Of a stretch of 64,000 bases of DNA, positions 42,591 through 51,597 are shown in pieces. The stretch comes from Paenibacillus sp. FSL H7-0331 (GTDB taxonomy: Bacteria > Bacillota > Bacilli > Paenibacillales > NBRC-103111): positions 62,001 to 126,000 of the forward strand of contig NZ_MRTH01000012.1 of NCBI RefSeq assembly GCF_001956045.1, written 5' to 3'. How positions within the stretch are numbered: position 1 is the first letter of the stretch; each line of letters starts with the position of its first letter. The position numbers were made by a program, and so were the translations under genes. The notes beneath the pieces are model-generated. The model worked only from the letters and a program-made list of their open reading frames with translations, had not been told where the DNA came from and did no database searches.

Positions 42591-43299
42591 GCGTCTCACC
42601 TCTGCGCACCAGCTTATAGCCGAGACCGCGTACGGTCAGCAAATACTCTGGCTTGGCAGGATAACGTTCGATCCGCTCACGAATCCGGTGAATATGTACC
42701 ATCACGGTATTGTCATCGCTTAGACTATCCTGGCCCCATACACGTTCGTACAGCGTTTTTTTGCTGAACATGCGGTTTGGATGCTTACACAAAAATAGAA
42801 GCAGCTGAAATACTTGAGCGGGGCAATCTACCGGTATACCCTCAACTCTGAGCTCGCCGGCACCTTCATCCACCTCAAAACGTCCAAAATGATGAACCAC
42901 GGTTGTGGGATAGATCGGTGTGGCTTGCCGCTGGTAACGCCGCAAATGAGCTTTAATCCTGGCAACGACCTCAAGTGGATTGAAGGGCTTGACGATATAA
43001 TCATCACCTCCGACAGCAAAGCCGGTCAGTTTATCAAAATCGGTCGTTCGTGCCGTAATAAAAAAAATCGGGGCATCCGTCGTTGCGCGAATAAACGGAC
43101 AGATGTCAAATCCGCTTTGACCAGGCAGCATCACATCAAGCAGAATAAAATCATAGGTCTTGCTTCGGCAAGCTGCAATCGCACCTTCCGCGGACGATTC
43201 CGTATCGATATGGGTAAAGCCTTCTTTGGTTAGCACTGTTTGGAGCATTCGCAAAATGGCTGGCTCGTCATCGACAAGCAGCAGCTTGGCGTCATTCAT
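42580..43299 (-). CDS. OmpR/PhoB-family response regulator
   Basis: A 239-residue regulator: receiver with VDDEP, phospho-acceptor D55 in FILLDVMLPG and YIVKPFNPLEV, then a winged-helix output (CPAQVFQLLLFLCKHP, FSKKTLYERVWG, NTVMVHIHRIRERIE, VRGLGYKLV). It is first in a two-gene operon with the kinase. The divergent neighbour at 43636 is a serine hydrolase of beta-lactamase fold, suggesting envelope stress or cell-wall signals, but this is inference. ATG 43299 follows TAGGAG. Confidence 0.93.
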   Translation of the reverse strand: MNDAKLLLVDDEPAILRMLQTVLTKEGFTHIDTESSAEGAIAACRSKTYDFILLDVMLPGQSGFDICPFIRATTDAPIFFITARTTDFDKLTGFAVGGDDYIVKPFNPLEVVARIKAHLRRYQRQATPIYPTTVVHHFGRFEVDEGAGELRVEGIPVDCPAQVFQLLLFLCKHPNRMFSKKTLYERVWGQDSLSDDNTVMVHIHRIRERIERYPAKPEYLLTVRGLGYKLVRRGETRER

Positions 43300-43635
43300 T
43301 GTTCGTATCGCTCCTAGCCATGAGTGTATTTGAATCCTTTAAATAGGCTTGCATCAAGTAATAGCTTCAAGTTTTATTGTATCATCGATTTCTTACGTAC
43401 AGACAAACGAAATCTTAACGGAGCCTTAACGAAATGGCTTCAGAGGTTTTATAACAGGCACAGTCATTCCTCTCCTACATGCCGCTGGTTAGCCATAGAC
43501 AGCTTCAAATATGCTCTCAGGACCTTACAAAAGTAAGGTAAACGTAAGACAAGGTTTCGTTTCAAGAAAGCTGAATGTTTTAAGATAACAGGAGAAGGCG
43601 AAAAGAGCGCAAAGAGATGAAGGAGCGGGTAAAGG
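43300..43635. promoter_or_regulatory. Divergent promoter region with hairpin/repeat
   Basis: This 336 bp gap serves the response regulator (minus) and the serine hydrolase (plus). CCTTAC (43523-43528) and GTAAGG (43533-43538) form a perfect inverted repeat around AAAA, and a further GTAAG follows at 43544. These GTAAG repeats could be binding sites for the adjacent regulator. I see no gene in the gap. Confidence 0.4.
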
Positions 43636-44793
43636 GTGAAAAAATGGGTGTGGATCGTCATTATTGTTGTCGTACTCATTATTGGGTTAGCTGGATGGAT
43701 CATTGGGACCCTCGTGTGGGCGGGGAAGCCAAATGCTGATTACGTGTGGGAATTTGTCAAAAAACATCCGGAGCAAGCTTCCGTCACCCTCGTCAGCAAT
43801 GGTGTGATCGTGGCGCAAACTGAGCCGGATCGGCCGATGCCGCTAGCCAGCACAGTCAAAATCATCGTCGCGATCGAGTACGCGAAGCAGGCTGCAGCGG
43901 GAACGGTTAAGCCGGATGAACCGGTATTGCTGCAAAAGCTGGAGTCGTATTATTTGCCAGATTTGGACGGGGGTGCGCATCCTTCCTGGCTTAGTGATAT
44001 GGAAAGCAAGCAGCGGGTAAGAGACGGAGCTGTAACGTTAGAAGAAGTAGCTAAGGGAATGATCATGTTTAGCTCAAATGCAAATACGGAGTACTTGATG
44101 GAAAAGCTTGGTTTGGCGAACATTAACCGGAATATCGGTGAGTTGGGTATGAAAAGCCACGAGCCTCTGTATCCGTTTGTCTCGAGCTTACTCATTCCCT
44201 ATGAGTTGATGCAAACCTACCCTGGATTGGAACGGAATGATGCGCTGGCCAAGGCCATAACGGAGCTGAAAGACATGCCAATGGAGGTTTTTCGTGTAAA
44301 GGCGGTGGGCATTCATGAGAAGCTGAGGCAAGACAACGATGGCGCTTATAAGCGACAAGCCAACATCAAGGACTGGTACAATGAGAAGCTGGATCGTATG
44401 AATTCCGATAAGCTAATTGCGGCATCGACTGCTGATTATGCCAGCTTGCTAGCCAAAATGAACGGCAAAACCTATTTTGCTCCAGCTGTACAGAAGAATC
44501 TGGATATCATTATGGAGGGACTTATGGAAAATCCGGCAAACCGTTCGATGTTTGAACATGCGGGTCGCAAGGGCGGATCGACTGCATTTGTACTTACAGA
44601 TGCGATGTACGCGACCGACAAAGAGGGCAACCGGACGGAGCTTGCGATCTTCTTCAACAATCTGGACGAAATACAGGCGATGAAGCTGAGTGCCAGCTTG
44701 AACGCTTTTGAAGTGGAACTGCTTAAGAACGCCGACTTCCGGTCCAAAGCTGCAGCAGGTATGGACAGCACACAAAGACCATTGAATAAATAA
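43636..44793 (+). CDS. Membrane-anchored serine hydrolase of the beta-lactamase fold
   Basis: A 385-residue protein with an N-terminal membrane helix (residues 4-28) and an extracytoplasmic class A-like serine hydrolase domain: SxxK motif STVK (S72, K75), an SSN motif at about 146-148 corresponding to the SDN loop, and RKGGSTA corresponding to the KTG motif. It may be a beta-lactamase or a D-Ala-D-Ala peptidase-type enzyme; the modified SDN and KGG make a true beta-lactamase uncertain. It starts with GTG 43636, with AAAGG ahead. It is divergent from a two-component system. Confidence 0.82.
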   Translation: MKKWVWIVIIVVVLIIGLAGWIIGTLVWAGKPNADYVWEFVKKHPEQASVTLVSNGVIVAQTEPDRPMPLASTVKIIVAIEYAKQAAAGTVKPDEPVLLQKLESYYLPDLDGGAHPSWLSDMESKQRVRDGAVTLEEVAKGMIMFSSNANTEYLMEKLGLANINRNIGELGMKSHEPLYPFVSSLLIPYELMQTYPGLERNDALAKAITELKDMPMEVFRVKAVGIHEKLRQDNDGAYKRQANIKDWYNEKLDRMNSDKLIAASTADYASLLAKMNGKTYFAPAVQKNLDIIMEGLMENPANRSMFEHAGRKGGSTAFVLTDAMYATDKEGNRTELAIFFNNLDEIQAMKLSASLNAFEVELLKNADFRSKAAAGMDSTQRPLNK

Positions 44794-44819
44794 TAAGGAA
44801 ATGGGTAAATGTATGATAC

Positions 44820-44850
44820 TTGACTTGGAGTTGGCTCCAAGTTATATAAT
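44820..44850 (+). promoter_or_regulatory. MerR-type promoter of the MerR gene
   Basis: TTGACT (44820-44825) and TATAAT (44845-44850) are 19 bp apart. The spacer carries the operator ACTTGGAGTTGGCTCCAAGT (44823-44842). The same arms occur in the SDR promoter at 40700-40730. Confidence 0.8.
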
Positions 44851-44883
44851 CGAATCAATTGAAGAAAGAGGTGGGTGAAAAGG

Positions 44884-45318
44884 TTGAGCGAGGTTCATGT
44901 ATACACGATTAAAGAAGCTGCGGAGCAGACCGAATTATCAGAAGATACGATTCGCTACTACGAGAAAATCGGCCTTCTTCCGCGAGCAGAACGTAAGGAA
45001 AACCGACATCGTATCTATCATCCTGAGGATATTGCTACGATGAAGCTCATCATATGTCTCAAAAAAACGGGAATGTCGCTGGATGAAATGAAGCCTTTTT
45101 TGAATTTATCGTATGACGATGATCTCACTGAATTTCCTGAGCTGTATGCCAAGATTCAGAGCCATAAGGAAAAAATCTACAATCAAATGGTTTCCTTGCA
45201 GCAGATTATTGATTTTATTGATTCCTTCGAATCGAGATTCAACAAAACGGGAAGCTCCGCTGAGCCAGCCTGCTCGATCTCAGGTGAACATGTACGAAAG
45301 CCGATGTTTCAGAAGTGA
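44884..45318 (+). CDS. MerR family transcriptional regulator
   Basis: A 144-residue regulator with the MerR N-terminal winged helix (YTIKEAAEQTELSEDTIRYYEKIGLLPRA, NRHRIYHPEDIATMKLIICLKKTGMSLDEM) followed by a dimerisation coiled coil (YAKIQSHKEKIYNQMVSLQQ) and a short tail with one cysteine in AEPACSISG. The single tail cysteine and absence of a metal-binding loop suggest an organic or redox signal rather than a heavy metal. The TTG at 44884 fits AGAGGTGG at about 44868; GTG 44875 is an alternative. It should bind its own promoter and that of the SDR 4 kb away. Confidence 0.88.
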   Translation: MSEVHVYTIKEAAEQTELSEDTIRYYEKIGLLPRAERKENRHRIYHPEDIATMKLIICLKKTGMSLDEMKPFLNLSYDDDLTEFPELYAKIQSHKEKIYNQMVSLQQIIDFIDSFESRFNKTGSSAEPACSISGEHVRKPMFQK

Positions 45319-45320
45319 TT

Positions 45321-45376
45321 TGTTAAAAAAATAAACAAGGACTGATCCAAAAGTTATTCTGGGGTCAGCCCTTGTT
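45321..45376. terminator. Bidirectional terminator
   Basis: AACAAGGACTGATCC (45334-45348) pairs with GGGGTCAGCCCTTGTT (45361-45376), allowing G-U pairs. The A run at 45324-45332 gives a good T tract for the minus-strand gene ending at 45411; it also ends the MerR transcript. Confidence 0.8.
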
Positions 45377-45410
45377 GGTTTAACAGGGATCGAGCTTAAT
45401 TCACAATTTG

Positions 45411-47738
45411 CTATTGCCGCAGTTGTTTGACGAGCCGCTTGGCAGGACCGTTAGGCGTCGTGATCGTTTCATACACATTGATCGTTAAATCATTTTCAAA
45501 TTGCTCGGTTTTGATGCTGCTGAAGGTGATTTTTTGGTTTCCGGTTATAAGCTTCTGGGTTCCTGTGAAGCTGGCTGTTTGCGACCCCAGAGAACGTCCA
45601 AGCCCATCGACCAGCTCGAATTCAAGCTGCGAGAAATTAGGATCAACGATAACCTGCTCCTGACGGTTTACGGTTAAGTCCATTTTCAATACATAGTTGT
45701 AGGCATTGGAGCTGTATAAGGTTGTAATGGCATAAGCATCAAAGCTAAGCTGGAACGGATACAAGCTAATGGTTTTATCAATCGATTCATTTTGTACGAC
45801 TACCTGATACGTACCGACAGACAGCTTGCTCGCAGCCGTGGATTTAGGGTCAAATACGTTCAGCGCGAGCTGGGTGCCCATTTCCGTGGTAGGCAGCATG
45901 TAAGAATAGGATACGACATAGCTTGTGTTCGGCATGATTTGACTGATGGCTGCTGATTGTCTGACTCCGGCAAAAGCAAGTCCTTGTCCATTAATGAGTT
46001 CGGTTCCAAGTGTTGGCAGTACAAGGGGGCTGCCTCCATTGTTGGTAAGCTTGTATTTGGCAATAGCGGTTCGATAACCAAAATCACTGTTTTCATGGAT
46101 ATGAAGCTCCATTAAGGATACGCCGATATTCGTGTCCAGCCAGCCATTAGAAGCAAAGCTCATAGGTGTCCCCATTTCATAGGGCTTGGCCTGTATCGCA
46201 GCATTATTCGCATACTCCACATGACTCAAATCAAACAGCATAACAGGACGTTTAACCGTAGTATTGCTGCGGTTTGTTGTGTTGGAGCTTGCATTACCTG
46301 AATTGTTTGAAGCATTTGCACCTGAATTCGTATTCCCACCAGTACCGCCATTGGCTGCCGATTCGTTAACCGTCGAGCTGCTGCCGGAATTTGCAGCTGC
46401 TCCTGAATTGCTGGATGTATTCGTATTTCCGCTGCCCGAGCCGTTGCCATTATTATTTGATGTATTATTGTTTGAATTGTTATTGTTTGAATTGTTATTG
46501 TTGGTATTCGTATTGGTTACCGCAGTGGCGTTCTCAAATAAAACAAGACTAACGGTTTGAGGCTCGATACCGTCAGGCAGCAGGATCGAATACTGAACGG
46601 TTGCAGTTTGACCTGGTGACAGGAAGCCGCTTCGCAGTGACTGCTCCTGGCTTGCCTCCATGGCCCCTGTACCAAACTGATAGGACCCGGTTAATGCGGG
46701 GAGCGCTGCAGCGGCATTACTATCATTACGGATTTTAATTGTTGTTTGTAAAAGAACGCCTTCGGTTTGTTTGACTGCTATCACTTTGTCTGCCACGATC
46801 ATAAGGCTGTTATCAGTACCGAACAGGGAATAGGGCTGCTCTTTGCCAACAGGCACTTTGATTTCGGTTTCGGTTAGGGCCAATGCTCCAAGTACATGAT
46901 CCTCCGCTTCGCTGACGTAAAAAGCATCCATACGTGTGCTATTCATTACAAAATTGTCGGGTACCGGGGTGCGGATCATAAGCTTGGTTAGTTTGCCAGG
47001 CAGTAGAGATTGTTGGATGCCTTCAACGAAGGAGCTGCTGTATTTCAATGAATCAGAAGCATGTAAACGAAACTGCAAGCTGTTAGGCAGGCTTAAAGTC
47101 GCTTTATCTCCATTTTGAGCAAATAATTCGGTATAGATGTAGCTATTGCCATTTTCGTTAATTCTGTAGCTGCGTCCAAGACGCATAGCCACTTGAACTT
47201 CCTTGGAATAAGACGCATCCAGCTCGTTCATGGGAATCAGAATTTGCTTGGATGCATCATAGAAGGAAGTGACTGCGTCAGAAACCGATAAATCGCCAAT
47301 GCTTCTCATAAAAGTAGGCTGACTGTCATCCCACGCAAACAAATTGATAGTAAGCTCATCAGGGTGTTCTCCCGCTGCCATTTCTGAATAAAAACGGAAC
47401 TCCTGATCCTTTCCTGACTTCACGCGAGCATTTTGCTTGCTTGTCAATTGGGCAGGAAACAGATTGCCTTGTCCATCAACAATACGAACTCCATAGCTAT
47501 TAAAATCTATATCGCTCTCGCTGCCATTGTGCATGTTCAATGAAAATTGTATGGAGCTTGAAGCGTTCCCGGAAGTAAAAGCGGCGTTCTCCAGAGTGAA
47601 ATAAGCATCTGTGGCGACAAATACACCCTCTTTCCCGGCCATAGCCGATGGTGTGACAGCTAACAAGCTGCTCGTACAAACCGCTGCCGCTACCAGCCAT
47701 TTTTTTGCAGGTAAAGACCATCTATCATTGCGTTTCAT
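45411..47738 (-). CDS. Large secreted protein with Asn/Ser/Gly linker, last gene of a MacAB-like operon
   Basis: A 775-residue exported protein with a signal peptide (about residues 1-35, ending in TPSAMAGKEG). Two beta-rich parts (about 36-405 and 500-775) flank a low-complexity linker rich in Asn, Ser, Gly and Thr. Both halves contain DUF4352-like segments (NGSESDIDFNSYGVRIVDGQG; LTNNGGSPLVLPTLGTELIN), so they may be distant repeats of one module. I cannot assign a function. It follows the ABC permease on the same strand by 94 bp, and may be exported by, or work with, that system. It has an AGGAGGG ribosome binding site. Confidence 0.7.
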   Translation of the reverse strand: MKRNDRWSLPAKKWLVAAAVCTSSLLAVTPSAMAGKEGVFVATDAYFTLENAAFTSGNASSSIQFSLNMHNGSESDIDFNSYGVRIVDGQGNLFPAQLTSKQNARVKSGKDQEFRFYSEMAAGEHPDELTINLFAWDDSQPTFMRSIGDLSVSDAVTSFYDASKQILIPMNELDASYSKEVQVAMRLGRSYRINENGNSYIYTELFAQNGDKATLSLPNSLQFRLHASDSLKYSSSFVEGIQQSLLPGKLTKLMIRTPVPDNFVMNSTRMDAFYVSEAEDHVLGALALTETEIKVPVGKEQPYSLFGTDNSLMIVADKVIAVKQTEGVLLQTTIKIRNDSNAAAALPALTGSYQFGTGAMEASQEQSLRSGFLSPGQTATVQYSILLPDGIEPQTVSLVLFENATAVTNTNTNNNNSNNNNSNNNTSNNNGNGSGSGNTNTSSNSGAAANSGSSSTVNESAANGGTGGNTNSGANASNNSGNASSNTTNRSNTTVKRPVMLFDLSHVEYANNAAIQAKPYEMGTPMSFASNGWLDTNIGVSLMELHIHENSDFGYRTAIAKYKLTNNGGSPLVLPTLGTELINGQGLAFAGVRQSAAISQIMPNTSYVVSYSYMLPTTEMGTQLALNVFDPKSTAASKLSVGTYQVVVQNESIDKTISLYPFQLSFDAYAITTLYSSNAYNYVLKMDLTVNRQEQVIVDPNFSQLEFELVDGLGRSLGSQTASFTGTQKLITGNQKITFSSIKTEQFENDLTINVYETITTPNGPAKRLVKQLRQ

Positions 47739-47753
47739 ATGGTTCCCTCCTAA

Positions 47754-47829
47754 GAGCTTTCCGTAGGAAAGCTTTCTTCGTAAGCGGTACTGAGCTTTCC
47801 GCAGGAAAGCTATCTTCGTAAGCGTAACT
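47754..47829 (-). repeat. Two tandem 38-bp hairpin elements before the secreted-protein gene
   Basis: Two 38 bp units (47754-47791 and 47792-47829) are nearly identical. Read on the minus strand each has GCTTACGA, four bases, then AGCTTTCC-TACG/TGCG-GGAAAGCT hairpin. The nearer one ends 4 bp before the AGGAGGG ribosome binding site of the secreted-protein gene. The form matches the elements at 9203 and 24401-24469. Confidence 0.7.
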
Positions 47830-47832
47830 GCC

Positions 47833-49011
47833 CTAATCGGTCCTCAGTGCGTCTATGGGACGCAGTTTGGAGGCTTTGTTGGCAGGGTAGAGCCCGAATA
47901 TCATACCTACAGCAACTGAGAATAAAAAGGCATACAGGCTAACCTCAAAAGAAAGCTGCGTGGTCTGCTTCGGATTGATCATCGGCCAAGCGATGGCAAT
48001 TCCGCTTCCCAGCAGCAGGCCAATAATCCCGCCTAGACCGCTGATCACCGTGGCTTCAATTAAAAACTGGAGCAGTATATTTCTGCGTTTCGCTCCAATT
48101 GATTTACGGATTCCGATTTCCCGTGTTCGTTCACTAACCGTCACGAGCATAATGTTCATAATTCCGATACCGCCAACAAGCAATGAAATGCAAGCAACAC
48201 TAATCAGTTGATTATTCAAGGTGCTGGATGCTGCTACACGGGCGTTCATCAATTCATCCTGGTTCACCAGTTGAAATCCAGATTCGCTTTTGAATTTATA
48301 GCTCAAATACTGCTTCATCGTATTTTGCGCGGCGGACAACTCTTCTTTGGTAGGTGCCTCCAAATAAGTAGTGCGAATATTCCCAAGCTTAAAGGCACGT
48401 CGTGCCGTTTCCAAAGGAACAAAGACGGAATTATCCAATGAAACTCCACTCATGTTGGAGCCTTTGGTTTTTAAGGTTCCAACTATTGTAAAAACGATGC
48501 CATCGATATTGATATCCTCGCCGATCGGGTCCAGAGTTCCAAAGTAATATTGGGCCACAGTACTGCCCATTACAGCTACTGGATTGCGGAACTCCATGTC
48601 CGCCTCTAGGACAAACCGGCCTGAGGCCTGCTCACCTTTCATCAGTGACAGATAGCGGTCATTGGTGCCAACTACCGTATATTTTTCCTGGATACGATCG
48701 TATTTAATGTTTGAATTGCTTTTGACCATGGTGGGTGCAATGGTTTCGATCTCGGGCAGCTGCTCAAGTGACATCAGCTCGTCATAATCAAGCTGAGTGG
48801 CGCGTCCGTTACCCAGCGTATTGACGACAATCAGGTTGGTGCCCAGACTTTCATATTGTTTTTCAATCTGGGCGCTGGCCCCTTGCCCGATGGCTACCAG
48901 AGTGACAACGGAGCTGACCCCGATAATAACACCCAGCATGGTCAGGACAGTTCGCATCGGATTTGCGGTTACTGTACGAAGTGCCATATACAATAATTCC
49001 AACGGATTCAT
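47833..49011 (-). CDS. ABC transporter permease (MacB/FtsX type)
   Basis: A 392-residue permease: N-terminal membrane helix in ANPMRTVLTMLGVIIGVSSVVT, a large extracytoplasmic domain (MacB_PCD type: EQLPEIETIAPTMVKS, PVAVMGSTVAQYYFG), then three helices near the C-terminus with the FtsX-type core (ISVACISLLVGGIGIMNIMLV, GIRKSIGAKRRNIL, LGGIIGLLLGSGIAIAW, FGLYPANKASKLRPIDALR). This matches the permease of MacAB-like export systems in Gram-positives. Its ATG overlaps the ATPase stop (ATGA). It works with the ATPase and adaptor upstream. Confidence 0.93.
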   Translation of the reverse strand: MNPLELLYMALRTVTANPMRTVLTMLGVIIGVSSVVTLVAIGQGASAQIEKQYESLGTNLIVVNTLGNGRATQLDYDELMSLEQLPEIETIAPTMVKSNSNIKYDRIQEKYTVVGTNDRYLSLMKGEQASGRFVLEADMEFRNPVAVMGSTVAQYYFGTLDPIGEDINIDGIVFTIVGTLKTKGSNMSGVSLDNSVFVPLETARRAFKLGNIRTTYLEAPTKEELSAAQNTMKQYLSYKFKSESGFQLVNQDELMNARVAASSTLNNQLISVACISLLVGGIGIMNIMLVTVSERTREIGIRKSIGAKRRNILLQFLIEATVISGLGGIIGLLLGSGIAIAWPMINPKQTTQLSFEVSLYAFLFSVAVGMIFGLYPANKASKLRPIDALRTD

Positions 49012-49763
49012 ACCTGCACCTCAGAAGGTTTAGTTATTGCAGTTGGGGAATCACTCAGCGATTGTTCGCCAGGCAGCGGCAAAAGTCGTTCATCCTTGAC
49101 GATCGCACCATCCCGAATGGATATAACCCTTCTGGCATGCTCGGCGATATGGTTGTCATGTGTAATCAGCACAATCGTATTACCCTGCTTGTTTAAATCT
49201 ATGACCAGCTCCAGAACCTCATTGCCTGTCTTGGTGTCAAGTGCGCCTGTTGGTTCATCCGCCAATAGCAGGGAGGGAGAGCCTGATAACGCTCGGGCGA
49301 TGGCAACCCGCTGCTGCTGACCCCCGGATAGCTCACTTGGCTTGTGATGACCACGCGCACCCATCCCGAGCAATTCGAGCATGCGCATTGCCTTTTCCCG
49401 CCGTTCTTTTTTGCCGAGACCTGAATAGATCAGCGGCAGCTCGACATTTTCCAAAGCATTCAGCCTGGGCAGCAGGTTGAATTGTTGAAAAATAAAGCCG
49501 ATTTTTTTGTTCCGCAGCTCTGCCAGCTGATTATCGCTCATTTTTTCGGTAGCTACGCCATCGAGTAGATAGCTGCCGGAAGTCGGGATATCCAACAACC
49601 CGATCGTATTCATAAGCGTTGATTTACCGGAACCGCTGGGGCCAATTATAGCAACGAAATCGCCTTTGGCCACAGACAGCGAGAGGTCGTTTAAAATGTG
49701 CAGCTTCTCTGCGCCGCGTTCATACACCTTGGTAATATTGCGTAGTTCGATCATGGAATGCAT
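49008..49763 (-). CDS. ABC transporter ATP-binding protein (MacB/LolD type)
   Basis: A 251-residue ATPase: Walker A GPSGSGKST, Q-loop FIFQQFNLLP, signature LSGGQQQRVAIARAL, Walker B LLLADEPTGALD and switch LITHD. This is the MacB/LolD group that pairs with FtsX-type permeases for export. ATG 49763 is preferred because GGAGG sits 11 bp before it; the frame is open to the end of the adaptor gene. Translational coupling with the permease is visible. The C-terminus carries a ~25-residue extension. Confidence 0.92.
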   Translation of the reverse strand: MHSMIELRNITKVYERGAEKLHILNDLSLSVAKGDFVAIIGPSGSGKSTLMNTIGLLDIPTSGSYLLDGVATEKMSDNQLAELRNKKIGFIFQQFNLLPRLNALENVELPLIYSGLGKKERREKAMRMLELLGMGARGHHKPSELSGGQQQRVAIARALSGSPSLLLADEPTGALDTKTGNEVLELVIDLNKQGNTIVLITHDNHIAEHARRVISIRDGAIVKDERLLPLPGEQSLSDSPTAITKPSEVQV

Positions 49764-49790
49764 CCCGGGAAATACCTCCTTATGTAACAT

Positions 49791-51491
49791 TTATCGATTG
49801 TTCCCGCCCGTTCTTTGGTTGCCGCCGCCACCTGTGCCACCAGCACCAGTACCGCCACCAGGGCCAGCAGGAAATCCGCCAGCTCCCGCACCACCAGCAC
49901 CGCCTTGAAATTGTTGACGGAGACGGTCGATATCGGCCTGACTGGCATTTTGTGTTCTTTGACGTGAGGCTGCCACGACCTGGTCGCCTTCGTTCAAGCC
50001 CTCAGTAACTTCTATATCCGTTTTGCTGCGGATTCCGATTTTTATCTCATGGCGCTCTTCCTTGGTGCCATCCGCTTTTTGCAGTGTAACGTATCGCTTT
50101 CCTTGCTGTTGTTGAAGTGCTTCGATAGGCAGCAGGACGATATTCTTTTTATCCTGAATAATAATTTCGGCTGTAGCCGTCATTCCGTATCGCAGCTCAC
50201 TCGTATTTTTGACAGATAACACCGCATCGAAAAAGGTAACCCCATTCGTGGTTGTGCCTACGGTGGATACTTGATTGACCTCTCCTTCAAACACCTTGTT
50301 GGAGATCGAATCTACACGGACCGCAGCCTTCATGCCTGCTTTGACATTGGGCAAGTCTAATTCATCGACTTGAATCGGCAGCTGCATATAATCAAGACTG
50401 GCAACAGCTCCGAGCAGCGTATTCACTTCAATCTTGGAGCCGACTGGATAGCTGGCCAGCACATTGCTTTTTTTATTGGCAAAATCGGTAGAAAACACGC
50501 CGTCAAAAGGAGCACGTATCGTAAGCTGCTTTACCTTTTCCTGCAGGTCGTTGATCGTATTTTTTTGCCGTTCTATCGTAGACTGTTTGCTTGCAATGTC
50601 ATTTTGCAGGGTATCGTTGAACAACGAGGCAATCACATCACCTTGTTTGACATAGCTGCCTGTTGTCACCTTCAATTCTTTAATGACACCGCTTGCGCTC
50701 GTAAGAATCGTTTCTATCGAATTGTAATCAAGAAGGCCCTTATCGGACGATTCCACAAGCCGACCATTCAGCTGTAAGCTGCCCTTGACCTTCATTCCCG
50801 CTGCTAACGTGCCGTCATTGGTTACCTTGATGTCAACCTCAAGCAATTTACCGCCGTTGGCATCAGCCTTGGGTTGAGTCCCGATAGCTTCGACCTTAGC
50901 GGTTTTCGTCAAATTAAATCCGTCGACGGTAAGATCAATGAGATCGCCTTTTTTGAGCTGAACGGCATTTTCCAGTACAAAAGACAGCTTCGTAATGAGC
51001 GTGGAGGAATCGGATAATGTAGCAAAGCGACTCGTTTTGCCGACATTCGAGCCTACGTCCAAATTGCTGCTCAAGCTTAAGGTACCGTTAAGAGGCGCCA
51101 CGATTTGCAAATGATTTTGCTGGTTTTGCAATTCGCTCAAATCCTTTTGCAACTGCACAAGGGTGGATTCGGCCTCCTGCAGGCTGATCTCCTGAGAGGG
51201 CACCGATATTTCAAGCAAAACATCCCCCTTGCTGACAGCCTGATTGCGGGTCAGATTCATCGTTTTGATCGTACCATCGGCAGTAGCTATAATATTCTGC
51301 ATATCTCTGGCCTCGAACTGAGAAGTGCCGGATACAACAGATCGGATGGTCCCTTTTTTAATCGTGAGAACTTTCTCTTGTGGATTGGCCGTCTGGGATT
51401 TGGGCTGAGAGTAAACATACCAATAGGCTCCAGCTCCGCAAAGTACCAATACGCTGGCTGCTATGATCCCTATTTTATAGCGAGATTTCAT
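49791..51491 (-). CDS. Periplasmic-adaptor-like protein (HlyD/MacA type)
   Basis: A 566-residue membrane-fusion-type adaptor with an N-terminal membrane helix (IGIIAASVLVLCGAGAYWYVY). It has a lipoyl/HH region (IIATADGTIKTMNLTRNQAVSKGDVLL, QEAESTLVQLQKDLSELQNQ), a beta-barrel domain (MKAAVRVDSISNKVFEGEV) and a C-terminal domain (IGIRSKTDIEVTEGLNEGDQVV). The last ~45 residues are Gly/Ala/Pro-rich and probably disordered. It is the first gene of the operon and starts at ATG 51491 with AAAGGAG ahead. Gram-positive homologues form a wall-spanning exporter with ATPase and permease. Confidence 0.9.
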   Translation of the reverse strand: MKSRYKIGIIAASVLVLCGAGAYWYVYSQPKSQTANPQEKVLTIKKGTIRSVVSGTSQFEARDMQNIIATADGTIKTMNLTRNQAVSKGDVLLEISVPSQEISLQEAESTLVQLQKDLSELQNQQNHLQIVAPLNGTLSLSSNLDVGSNVGKTSRFATLSDSSTLITKLSFVLENAVQLKKGDLIDLTVDGFNLTKTAKVEAIGTQPKADANGGKLLEVDIKVTNDGTLAAGMKVKGSLQLNGRLVESSDKGLLDYNSIETILTSASGVIKELKVTTGSYVKQGDVIASLFNDTLQNDIASKQSTIERQKNTINDLQEKVKQLTIRAPFDGVFSTDFANKKSNVLASYPVGSKIEVNTLLGAVASLDYMQLPIQVDELDLPNVKAGMKAAVRVDSISNKVFEGEVNQVSTVGTTTNGVTFFDAVLSVKNTSELRYGMTATAEIIIQDKKNIVLLPIEALQQQQGKRYVTLQKADGTKEERHEIKIGIRSKTDIEVTEGLNEGDQVVAASRQRTQNASQADIDRLRQQFQGGAGGAGAGGFPAGPGGGTGAGGTGGGGNQRTGGNNR

Positions 51492-51597
51492 TCAAGCTTC
51501 TCCTTTCAAGCGACTTGGCAGAGGGGTGCCAGTTTTCTAATATTGTAGCAACGGGATGTGAATGAAGTGTGAAAAAATGTGAAAGCCATACGTTGAA

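Noticed and set aside
46264..46560. A plus-strand open frame of 98 codons in the secreted-protein gene
   Set aside because: It is a shadow of the Asn/Ser-rich linker on the opposite strand; its Leu/Pro/Glu-rich composition comes from that low-complexity DNA.
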